Assembly: GCA_964354365.1 (NCBI GenBank)
Contig: CAYGZM010000225.1
Coordinates: 1-5,251, forward strand
Source of the DNA: CAYGZM01 sp964354365
Lineage (GTDB): Bacteria; Planctomycetota; Phycisphaerae; Sedimentisphaerales; Anaerobacaceae
Direction: 5' to 3'
DNA: 5,251 nucleotides
The notes under the pieces are model-generated. The model worked only from the letters and a program-made list of their open reading frames with translations. It ran no database searches and was not told the origin of the DNA. Shown here piece after piece: positions 1 to 5,248 of the stretch. A program made the translations under genes and the position numbers. The stretch's first letter is position 1, and the number at the start of each line of letters is the position of its first letter.

Positions 1-31
1 AAGAGATTTTCTTCAACAATATAGGTCTAAC

Positions 32-45
32 CTGCAATTTTGCAG
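32..45. repeat. Short inverted repeat upstream of ispH
   Basis: Two 6-base arms, CTGCAA and TTGCAG, flank a 2-base centre and end nine bases before the ispH Shine-Dalgarno. As DNA this is a 14-bp near-palindrome that could bind a dimeric regulator. As RNA the 2-base loop is too tight for the full stem. The upstream promoter is largely outside the window, so its position relative to transcription start is unknown. A repeat of this size can occur by chance. Confidence 0.25.
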
Positions 46-53
46 AACTCATT

Positions 54-58
54 AGGAG
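54..58 (+). promoter_or_regulatory. Shine-Dalgarno of ispH, short spacer
   Basis: AGGAG lies only three bases before the ATG at 62, closer than the usual five to nine. The start itself is not in doubt, because the conserved cluster-binding Cys12 follows directly and no other in-frame start would keep the N-terminal strand. The tight spacing may lower initiation efficiency; that is inference. Confidence 0.6.
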
Positions 59-61
59 TTT

Positions 62-910
62 ATGAAGGTATTGGTTGCAGAGAAGTGCGGGTTTTGCCAC
101 GGGGTCAGGACCGCTATAAGTGTGGCGGAGAAGACGCTGGCGGAACAGAAGGATAAGGGGGCCGTCTATAGTCTTGGTCCTATAATTCACAATAAGGACG
201 AGGTTGAGCGGCTGGCCAGGTCGGGGCTGAGGACGGTTGAGAGCATAGAGGAGATTGATTCGGGTACGGTTATTATCCGCTCTCACGGGGCGGCTCCGGC
301 TCAAATGGCCAGGCTGAGGGAGAAAAGCCTTACCATTGTTGATGCGACGTGCATATTGGTCAAGAGGGTGCAGCACATAGCGGAGGAGCTGGGGATGGAT
401 GGCTACCAGGTTGTGATTGTGGGGGAGGAGAACCATCCTGAGGTGCAGGCGGTGATGGGCTGTGCGAAGGATGTTGTTGTGATAGCGGACGAGTCGGATT
501 TGGCCAAGCTGCCGGGCAATGCGAGGTTGGGGATTGTGAGCCAGACTACGCAGGGGCCGGAGAATTTCGGGGATATGCTCGGCGCCATAGGACGGCGGAG
601 CTTCAGCGAGCTGAGAGTCATCAATACACTATGCCAGGAGGCGATCAAGAGGCAGGAATCGGCGGTGCAGTTGTGTAAGAAGGTTGACGTGATGTTTGTC
701 CTGGGCGGACTGGAGAGCGCCAATACGCGGAGGCTGGCGGAGCTTTGCAAAAAGCACAATAGCGAAACGTTTCACTTGCAAAACTGGAAAGAACTTGATA
801 ACATCAAGCTTTTTGGCAAGAATGTGGCGGGCGTTACGGCAGGCGCGTCCACGCCCGACTGGATAATAGATGAGTTCGTGAAGAATCTGGAGGCTTTTGA
901 CGGCCGGTAG
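62..910 (+). CDS. ispH: 4-hydroxy-3-methylbut-2-enyl diphosphate reductase (IspH/LytB)
   Basis: Cytosolic enzyme of the last MEP-pathway step: it reduces HMBPP to IPP and DMAPP using a [4Fe-4S] cluster. The 282 residues match the short form of the family (E. coli has about 316). The three cluster cysteines are present: Cys12 in GFCHG, Cys97 in VDATC and Cys191 in NTLC. Substrate-site residues are also seen: His43, His75 (RSHGA), His125 and Glu127 (HPEV), Thr163 (SQTT), Ser219 and Asn221, and Ser263 in TAGASTPDW. Oddities are Ile98 where Pro usually follows the second cysteine, and the diphosphate loop GGLESANT where GGxNSSNT is usual, so one serine is alanine. All essential ligands remain, so it should be active. 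It is followed by the S1 gene on the same strand after 183 bases. Identity is secure; the effect of the substitutions is unknown. Confidence 0.96.
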   Translation: MKVLVAEKCGFCHGVRTAISVAEKTLAEQKDKGAVYSLGPIIHNKDEVERLARSGLRTVESIEEIDSGTVIIRSHGAAPAQMARLREKSLTIVDATCILVKRVQHIAEELGMDGYQVVIVGEENHPEVQAVMGCAKDVVVIADESDLAKLPGNARLGIVSQTTQGPENFGDMLGAIGRRSFSELRVINTLCQEAIKRQESAVQLCKKVDVMFVLGGLESANTRRLAELCKKHNSETFHLQNWKELDNIKLFGKNVAGVTAGASTPDWIIDEFVKNLEAFDGR

Positions 911-929
911 CTCACAATAGGGCTTTGGG

Positions 930-951
930 CGCCGAGAGAAGGCTTTCGGTG
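930..951 (+). other. Stem-loop in the ispH-rpsA spacer
   Basis: CCGAGAG (932-938) pairs with CTTTCGG (943-949) around the loop AAGG, with one G-T pair, and can extend by two pairs (one of them G-T) to 930-951. No T-run follows, so alone it is not a terminator. It abuts the next hairpin (952-976). The tandem pair could protect the ispH mRNA 3' end or act in the leader of the S1 gene; neither role can be shown from sequence. Confidence 0.35.
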
Positions 952-980
952 TGCGTCTGCTGCGTTGGCAGATGCGTTTT
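952..980 (+). terminator. Possible weak intrinsic terminator after ispH
   Basis: GCGTCTGC (953-960) pairs with GCAGATGC (968-975) over eight positions with one G-T pair and a 7-base loop. A further T-G pair extends it to 952-976, followed at once by TTTT (977-980). The stem is good but the T-run is short, so termination would be partial at best. If it works, it partly uncouples rpsA from ispH. I could not find a clear promoter between it and rpsA: TTGACT at 990-995 has no matching -10. Confidence 0.4.
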
Positions 981-1078
981 GATGAATGATTGACTAACGG
1001 GATTTTTGTGCAGCGTTGCACGGGGTCTTGCCGGCGTAAATGTGGGGCGCCGGCGAGCGGCGAACCGAGACTCCACAG

Positions 1079-1083
1079 AAGGA
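1079..1083 (+). promoter_or_regulatory. Shine-Dalgarno that sets the rpsA start
   Basis: AAGGA sits ten bases before the ATG at 1094. The frame is open back to an earlier ATG at 1040, but that codon has no purine-rich site at a suitable distance. The 18 residues it would add (MWGAGERRTE onward) look like translated leader. From 1094 the protein begins MVDRNIVNKLGLS, a credible S1 N terminus. The start at 1094 is therefore preferred. Confidence 0.6.
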
Positions 1084-1093
1084 TGTCAGTCTT

Positions 1094-3115
1094 ATGGTAG
1101 ATAGAAATATTGTCAATAAATTAGGTTTGTCGCAGGAGAAACTTGATGAGCAGCTAAAGGAGCTTTTTGGAGAGAAGGAAGGGGAGTTTCTGGAAGAGGT
1201 CCTGCAAAGGAAGGTTGATTCGCGATTGCCGGGCGCGATTTTGAAGGGGAAGATCGTCTCGCAGATTGGCGGCGACGTTATCGTGGAGGTGGGGCTCAAG
1301 AGCGAGGGGGTTGTCGATGCTGGCGAGTTTGACAGCCCTGAGGACATACAGGCGGGCAAGGAGATTATGGTCCTTCTGGAGGACACGGATTCTGAGAGCG
1401 GCCTTGTGCTGTTGAGCAAGCGCAAGGCGGACGTTATACGCGGGTGGGAGAATATAATCGAAACGAAAAAGGAAGGGGACGTTGTGATAGGGAGGGTAAT
1501 ACGGCGGATCAAGGGCGGCCTGCTGGTTGATATCGGCGTGCCGGTGTTTCTGCCGGCTTCACAGGTTGATATCAGGAAGCCCGGGGACATCAGCAGGTTC
1601 ATCGGCAAAGAAGTCGAATGCAAGATTCTCAAAATTGACGTTGAAGGGCGCAACATCGTCATATCGCGACGTAAGCTGGTTGAGGAGGAACGGCGGAGCA
1701 GCAAGGAGAAGATTCTCAATGAAATCGAGGTCGGACAACGGCGGAAAGGCACGGTCAAGAACATCGCCGATTTCGGCGTTTTCGTGGATTTGGGCGGCTT
1801 GGACGGTCTGCTGCATATTTCCGACTTGAGCTGGGGGAGGATATCGCACCCGTCGGAGGTCGTGGACCTTGACCAGGAGATCGAGTGCGTTGTTATCGGC
1901 GTTGATAAGGAGCACGAGAAGATTTCTCTGGGTCTGAAGCAGAAGACGCCCAGTCCGTGGGAGGACGTTGAGGTTCGTTATCCCATAGGGGCGAAGGTTA
2001 GGGGCAAAGTCGTGAACGTGATGAACTACGGGGTGTTTGTTCGGCTGGAGGACGGTATTGAGGGCCTGGTCCATATCAGCGAGATGAGCTGGACGCGGCG
2101 TCTTGCACATCCCGGCGAGATGGTGAATCTCGGTGACGAGATTGAGGTTGTCGTGCTGAGCGTGAACAAGGAGAAGCAGGAGATATCGCTGGGGTTGAAG
2201 CAGACCGAGACGAATCCGTGGGCGGTGGCGTCTCAGAAGTATCCGTCAGGAACGATTGTTAATACGACGGTTCGGAGTGTGACCAATTTTGGCGCATTTG
2301 TTGAGATAGAGCCGGGTATTGACGGCATGATCCACATTTCGGACCTGAGCTGGACGCGGAAATACAGCCATCCGAGCGAGGCTCTTCAGAAGGGACAGGG
2401 GGTGAAGTGCGTAGTTCTGGATGTCAATGAGGAGAAACGTCGGGTATCGCTCGGCATGAAGCAGATGACGGAGGATCCGTGGATTCGCGCCATTCCGGAG
2501 AAGTATATTCCGGGGCATATCATAAAAGGCAAGGTGGCGAAGCTTACTAATTTTGGCGCATTTGTTGAGCTTGAGCAGGACTTGGAGGGTCTGCTGCACA
2601 TTTCGGAGCTTGCGGACCATAAGATTGATAAGCCGCAGGATGTTGTGCAGGTCGGCCAGGAAGTTGAGGTTAAGATTCTCAAGGTTGACAGCGAGTCGCG
2701 CAAGATCGGTTTGAGCCTTCGACGGGTCCAGTGGGCTGCAGAAGAGCAAGCAGAGGAGCCGGCTCGTCGTCGTCGGCCTACGGCGGTTCAGAGCGTTCTT
2801 TCCGATAGCGACGTTGAGCGGCTTTCAAAGCCCAAAGGAAAGGCTGGTGCGGATGCGTCGGGGGGGGCTGAGACGGCTGAGGGCGGCGAGAAGAGCAAGA
2901 AGGTGAGCCGGGCGAGTAAGCGCCAGAGTGCTGAGGAGAGTAAGGAAGAGGGCCAGGCCGGCGAGAGCAACGTTGCTGAAGCAGCCGAGGCGCCTGCGGC
3001 TGAAGCGCGCGGTATTGCAGAAGAAGACTCCGCCGAGGAGCCGGAACAGGCTCCGGCCGAGGGACCTCAAGAGGGCGAGAGCGGCGAGCAAGAAGATAAG
3101 GTTGACGGGACGTAG
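1094..3115 (+). CDS. rpsA: 30S ribosomal protein S1, six S1 domains plus acidic tail
   Basis: mRNA-binding protein of the small ribosomal subunit that helps load mRNAs for initiation. From the ATG at 1094 it has 673 residues, against 557 in E. coli. A helical N-terminal segment (1-45) precedes six S1-type OB folds at about 48-111, 127-193, 213-283, 298-369, 385-457 and 472-544. Domains 1 and 2 are divergent, as in E. coli S1. Domains 3 to 6 carry the RNA-binding signature, for example DFGVFVDLGGLDGLLHIS and NFGAFVEIEPGIDGMIHIS, and the linkers keep ISLGLKQ...PW. The last 130 residues are low complexity: a basic patch (558-613, RRRR and KGK/SKK), then an Ala/Glu-rich acidic end. An eight-G run lies in the tail. 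It follows ispH on the same strand. E. coli S1 represses its own translation; no such leader can be demonstrated here. The six-domain layout makes S1 itself far likelier than a Tex- or PNPase-like S1 protein. Confidence 0.93.
   Translation: MVDRNIVNKLGLSQEKLDEQLKELFGEKEGEFLEEVLQRKVDSRLPGAILKGKIVSQIGGDVIVEVGLKSEGVVDAGEFDSPEDIQAGKEIMVLLEDTDSESGLVLLSKRKADVIRGWENIIETKKEGDVVIGRVIRRIKGGLLVDIGVPVFLPASQVDIRKPGDISRFIGKEVECKILKIDVEGRNIVISRRKLVEEERRSSKEKILNEIEVGQRRKGTVKNIADFGVFVDLGGLDGLLHISDLSWGRISHPSEVVDLDQEIECVVIGVDKEHEKISLGLKQKTPSPWEDVEVRYPIGAKVRGKVVNVMNYGVFVRLEDGIEGLVHISEMSWTRRLAHPGEMVNLGDEIEVVVLSVNKEKQEISLGLKQTETNPWAVASQKYPSGTIVNTTVRSVTNFGAFVEIEPGIDGMIHISDLSWTRKYSHPSEALQKGQGVKCVVLDVNEEKRRVSLGMKQMTEDPWIRAIPEKYIPGHIIKGKVAKLTNFGAFVELEQDLEGLLHISELADHKIDKPQDVVQVGQEVEVKILKVDSESRKIGLSLRRVQWAAEEQAEEPARRRRPTAVQSVLSDSDVERLSKPKGKAGADASGGAETAEGGEKSKKVSRASKRQSAEESKEEGQAGESNVAEAAEAPAAEARGIAEEDSAEEPEQAPAEGPQEGESGEQEDKVDGT
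2285..2569 (+). repeat. Two identical 21-base copies within S1 domains 5 and 6
   Basis: Bases 2285-2305 and 2549-2569 are identical over 21 bases, 264 bases (88 codons) apart, and encode NFGAFVE in the equivalent strand of domains 5 and 6. The preceding Thr codons differ at one base. Other domain pairs encode similar residues with more divergent codons. Recent duplication or gene conversion between these two domains would explain it. Confidence 0.6.
2860..2867 (+). other. Eight-G homopolymer in the rpsA tail
   Basis: TCG GGG GGG GCT encodes Ser589-Gly-Gly-Ala. This is the longest G run in the window and lies after the sixth S1 domain. A shift in one direction meets TGA at 2869-2871; a shift in the other meets TGA at 2904-2906. 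Either slip would remove most of the acidic tail and leave all six S1 domains intact. It may simply reflect GGG-rich glycine codons, or be a spot for sequencing error. Confidence 0.5.
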
Positions 3116-3340
3116 CCTACTTAGATGAGGATTTGAGGAGGCTGGGCGTGGTGGTTTTTTGGATGTATTGTTGCGAGTTAAGATGGGCATTTTGAGACCT
3201 GCGAAAAACGCGTGCGGCCGTAGAAATTTTTGGCGTCGAAATTCGGGCATGAGACGCTTGTAAGTCTTTGTGAATTCAGCGTTTATGTTGTTTTTGGCTG
3301 TGCATAGCCAAAAATTTGGCGGAATTTTACAGAATTTTGC
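3116..3340. other. Non-coding spacer after rpsA
   Basis: No reading frame here has a ribosome site or protein-like composition. A T6 run at 3155-3160 follows the rpsA stop, but only a 5-bp stem with a 20-base loop (3114-3118 with 3139-3143) lies upstream, so I find no convincing terminator for rpsA. The spacer is visibly more AT-rich than the genes. It ends with the inverted repeats at 3291-3320 and a promoter just beyond. Confidence 0.5.
3291..3320. repeat. Overlapping, mutually exclusive inverted repeats
   Basis: TTTTTGGCT (3291-3299) and AGCCAAAAA (3306-3314) form a perfect 9-bp stem with a 6-base loop. The second arm also contains GCCAAA (3307-3312), which pairs with TTTGGC (3315-3320). 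The A-run, not a T-run, is on the 3' side in either direction, so this is a poor terminator. It ends 20 bases before the predicted -35 at 3341, a common place for an activator site. The 8-mer TTTTGGCT recurs in both copies of the repeat at 3673-3722, suggesting one factor or RNA motif. A link to the PEP-CTERM gene is inference. Confidence 0.5.
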
Positions 3341-3370
3341 TTGACGAGGGCATAGTCAATTTGGTATAAA
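3341..3370 (+). promoter_or_regulatory. Sigma-70 type promoter for the PEP-CTERM gene
   Basis: TTGACG (3341-3346) is separated by 18 bases from TATAAA (3365-3370). A TG lies one base before the -10 (3362-3363), giving an extended -10. This is the best promoter match in the window. Transcription should start near 3377, giving a leader of almost 400 nt before the ATG at 3774. No sigma-54 (-24/-12) element with correct spacing was found in the region. Confidence 0.6.
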
Positions 3371-3433
3371 TGGGCAAGTTAGACATTTGGGTATTGTGAA
3401 TTGTGGCTGCAGGAGGCAGTTTGCGTCTCTGGG

Positions 3434-3453
3434 CGGAGTAGCTATTTACTCCG
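3434..3453 (+). other. Perfect 7-bp hairpin in the leader
   Basis: CGGAGTA (3434-3440) and TACTCCG (3447-3453) close a 6-base loop, GCTATT. This is the strongest single local stem in the first half of the leader, about 57 nt after the predicted transcription start. No T-run follows, so it is not a terminator. Confidence 0.5.
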
Positions 3454-3672
3454 TGGATGAGGTTGGTGTGATGATAAGACATTTCATCTGACAACTCAGA
3501 GCGGGCACCCGCATGGATGGAGGGTGTGAAAAGCCACATCGCGTAAAACAAGTTCTTTTCAGGCAAGCACAGGGTTTGGTGAAGATTCTTTGTTGCTTGT
3601 TTTGTAGAAGGTTGTTTGAGGCAGGCACAAAAAAGTGTTGATTAGGGGTGGTACGCCTGTCACGAACGATCC

Positions 3673-3722
3673 GTGTTTTGGCTCGTTGCCAAGGCACAAT
3701 GTGTGTTTTGGCTCGTTGCCAA
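3673..3722 (+). repeat. Tandem 20-base direct repeats, each a hairpin
   Basis: Two copies of GTGTTTTGGCTCGTTGCCAA (3673-3692 and 3703-3722) are identical over 20 bases with a 10-base spacer, so the pitch is 30 bp, close to three helical turns. Each contains TTGGC/GCCAA around the loop TCGTT; the second copy gains another pair. They end 51 bases before the start codon. Such a repeat is far beyond chance in a 658-base spacer. It could be a paired operator on one DNA face, or twin RNA hairpins bound by a protein. It could also be a simple local duplication without function. Confidence 0.85.
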
Positions 3723-3759
3723 AGCGATGAAAAGTGTATGTTTTTGATGTGATGTATTG

Positions 3760-3767
3760 AGGAGGAG
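3760..3767 (+). promoter_or_regulatory. Strong Shine-Dalgarno of the PEP-CTERM gene
   Basis: AGGAGGAG, with the full AGGAGG core, ends six bases before the ATG at 3774. It is the strongest ribosome site in the window, predicting high translation unless the leader masks it. It fixes the start just before a signal peptide. Confidence 0.85.
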
Positions 3768-3773
3768 TTTATT

Positions 3774-5159
3774 ATGTGTAAAAGATTGTTTCTTCTAGCA
3801 TCCCTCATTTTGCTTCTTGTTGGCACGCCGAGCGTGTTCGGTGCACCCGTCGGGGTGTTCAACAACACCGAGGATATCGGCGCTGTAGGCGGTATCGGCG
3901 GCACGAGATATGTTGCCACCAACGAGTACTTGATACTCGGCGGCGGTTCGGATATCTGGGGCACGGCGGACCAGTTCCACTTTGCCTACAACGAGGTTAG
4001 CGGCAACGTTCGCTTCGAGATGACGCCGATGTGGGATGTCGCCAACAACTACTGGGCAAAGATTGAGACGATGCTTCGCGTGAACACCAGTACCGGTTCA
4101 GAATTTTATGCGACCGGGACCCGCCGCCAAGATCAAAATACCACTGGGGCTCCCCCCGTGCCGGTTGGCCCGTGGGTGGGCTTGCAGGCTCGTTCGGCGC
4201 AAGACGCGGGTGCGTGGGGCGGCACTGAATGGGGTGGCTCGACACCGAGCAAGATCGCGATCCAGCGCGTAGTCAGTGGCGGCTATCAGCTTGTCCAGGC
4301 GCTCGTCGATTACGGCACCGGCGCCGGCTGGCAAAACCTGGACACGCGAATTGTGCCCAGCCTTCCCGACGCGCTTCTGCTTGGCGCTGCGGTAACCTCG
4401 CACGACAACGCCTGGCTGGCTCAGGCCCGTGTCAGCAACGTTGCCTATACGCAGAACCCGGACCTTGTTGGTATTAGGACCGGTGGAGACCCGCTTCCTG
4501 AGGCCTGCGGTACTGTTCCGGGCTTCAAGATTCGTACGCTCAAGCCGGTATTTGAGCCCGACAACTGGGGCTACGCCGGAATGGCCGATCTTCTGGACGG
4601 CGTGATTGAGGGTTATCAAGAGGGCAAGCGCATTGACCCTGTCGTGAACCTGCACGATTCGGACGGACGCGGCAACTTCGAGAACGACGTCAGCTTCCCG
4701 GGTATCGATGCTTTTGAGCAGCCGACGGTAATGTGGGATGACGGCAGCGGTAATGGCACAGGCGCCGCTGGTGATAACGACGATACCTTCGCGACCGAGG
4801 TTCTTGCGTGCATCCAGCTCACAGCCGGTCTGCACATTATCGGGGCCAACAGCGACGACGGGACGATCATTGAGATCGGCGGCGTCGAGATAGCCCGCAC
4901 GCCCGAGTGGAAGGGCGCTGACAACCAGGACTTCGCGTTCACCGTGGCCGCGAACGGCTATTATAGCCTCCGGGCCCGTTCGGTGGAAGGCGGCGGCGGT
5001 TCGAGCCTCGAGCTTACTGAGATTCTGCCGAGCGGCGTTCGCGTTCTGTTGGGTGATGTTGCCAACGGCGCTTCGCCTGTCTATGTGCCTGAGCCTGCTA
5101 CAATAGCTCTTCTGGGCTTTGGCGGACTGGCAATGCTTCGCGTTCGCAGGAAACGCTAA
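3774..5159 (+). CDS. Exported PEP-CTERM protein with LamG/DUF1349-like and PA14-like domains
   Basis: A 461-residue extracytoplasmic protein. Residues 1-23 form a Sec signal peptide (Lys3-Arg4, hydrophobic LFLLASLILLLVG, likely cut after VFG). Residues about 27-228 resemble the concanavalin-like DUF1349/laminin-G fold of surface and secreted proteins: DIGAVGG, SDIWGTADQFHFAY, NYWAKIETMLRVN and AAVTSHDNAWLAQARVSNV. Residues about 250-430 resemble a PA14-like carbohydrate-binding fold: ADLLDGVIEG, a Gly/Asp-rich stretch, GLHIIGANSDDGTIIEIGG and EGGGGSSLEL. Cys245 and Cys346 could form a disulfide. The C terminus is a textbook PEP-CTERM signal: PEP at 439-441, a hydrophobic segment 442-455, then RVRRKR. 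In this family the tail is processed by an exosortase, which is not in this window. No catalytic residues are recognisable; a glycan-binding or structural role outside the cell is inference. It has its own promoter, leader and terminator. Confidence 0.85.
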   Translation: MCKRLFLLASLILLLVGTPSVFGAPVGVFNNTEDIGAVGGIGGTRYVATNEYLILGGGSDIWGTADQFHFAYNEVSGNVRFEMTPMWDVANNYWAKIETMLRVNTSTGSEFYATGTRRQDQNTTGAPPVPVGPWVGLQARSAQDAGAWGGTEWGGSTPSKIAIQRVVSGGYQLVQALVDYGTGAGWQNLDTRIVPSLPDALLLGAAVTSHDNAWLAQARVSNVAYTQNPDLVGIRTGGDPLPEACGTVPGFKIRTLKPVFEPDNWGYAGMADLLDGVIEGYQEGKRIDPVVNLHDSDGRGNFENDVSFPGIDAFEQPTVMWDDGSGNGTGAAGDNDDTFATEVLACIQLTAGLHIIGANSDDGTIIEIGGVEIARTPEWKGADNQDFAFTVAANGYYSLRARSVEGGGGSSLELTEILPSGVRVLLGDVANGASPVYVPEPATIALLGFGGLAMLRVRRKR

Positions 5160-5211
5160 TTCCAAGGCGTGAAGTTTGTTGAAAAGTTAATGCGATTCTG
5201 CATGCAGCAAT
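5160..5211. other. 3' untranslated spacer with a 10-bp palindrome
   Basis: Between the stop codon and the terminator lies CTGCATGCAG (5198-5207), a perfect 10-bp palindrome just before the terminator stem. As RNA its loop would be too small, so it may be incidental. Nothing else is seen here. Confidence 0.35.
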
Positions 5212-5248
5212 CCGAGGCCTGTGACGGGCTGTTCGTCACGGGCCTCGG
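5212..5248 (+). terminator. Strong intrinsic terminator hairpin
   Basis: Bases 5212-5226 pair with 5234-5248 over 15 positions with one T-G wobble, closing a 7-base loop; the stem is GC-rich (CCGAGGCC at its base). With T5211 bulged, CAA (5208-5210) also pairs with TTG (5249-5251). The window ends after TTG, so a T-run cannot be confirmed. Being nearly symmetric, it might also stop convergent transcription from beyond the window. Confidence 0.75.

Larger units (their letters stand above)
3377..3773 (+). ncRNA. Long, possibly structured 5' leader of unknown class
   Basis: No gene is seen in these 397 bases. Local hairpins: CGGAGTA/TACTCCG (3434-3453), TCTGA/TCAGA with loop CAAC (3487-3500), GCGG/CCGC (3501-3512), CACG/CGTG (3661-3675) and two repeat hairpins (3678-3692, 3708-3722). 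Longer-range pairs: TGTGGCT/AGCCACA (3402-3408 with 3532-3538), AAAACAAG/CTTGTTTT (3545-3552 with 3596-3603), and GGCAGGC/GCCTGTC (3620-3626 with 3655-3661, one G-T). CAAGCA/TGCTTG (3564-3569 with 3594-3599) competes with the second of these. In 400 bases a few perfect 7-bp pairs and about one 8-bp pair are expected by chance, so only the tight local hairpins and the repeats carry weight. I do not recognise a known riboswitch. It may be a cis-acting leader or just a long UTR. Confidence 0.35.

Noticed and set aside
1040..1093. Upstream ATG at 1040 as the rpsA start
   Set aside because: No ribosome site at a suitable distance, and the added 18 residues do not resemble S1 N termini; 1094 has AAGGA ten bases before it.
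2928..3128. A 66-codon + strand frame over the end of rpsA
   Set aside because: It is an out-of-frame, arginine-rich reading of the Ala/Glu-rich tail, with no independent support.
3291..3317. The 9-bp hairpin as the rpsA terminator
   Set aside because: Its 3' arm is A-rich and only TTT follows; it lies 176 bases past the stop codon, and the orientation of the A and T runs is the opposite of an intrinsic terminator.
3420..3427. GACGCAAA on the - strand beside a hairpin, as in the c-di-GMP-I (GEMM) riboswitch
   Set aside because: The upstream CACGCACAGGGCAAACC-like half and the second conserved stem are missing, and no - strand gene lies downstream.
3513..3641. A 42-codon + strand frame in the leader (starts MDGGCEKPHR)
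   Set aside because: No Shine-Dalgarno precedes its ATG and the composition is not protein-like; frames of this length are expected by chance.
3640..3664. AGGGGTGGTACGCC, similar to the T-box antiterminator motif AGGGTGGNACCGCG
   Set aside because: The motif is imperfect, no antiterminator/terminator pair or stem I features follow the known layout, and the downstream gene is not linked to amino acids or tRNA charging.
3600..3773. Sigma-54 promoter of the kind linked to some PEP-CTERM regulons
   Set aside because: GGCAC-like sequences occur (3621-3628, 3693-3697) but no GC follows at the required 10-base distance.
3446..3964. A 172-codon - strand frame across the leader and the start of the PEP-CTERM gene
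   Set aside because: It has no ribosome site, translates the direct repeat into WQRAKT duplicates, and overlaps a well-supported gene start.
4098..5165. A 355-codon open frame on the - strand opposite the PEP-CTERM gene
   Set aside because: It mirrors a GC-rich coding frame, has no recognisable domain or membrane/signal feature, and the + strand product has a clear signal peptide and sorting signal.
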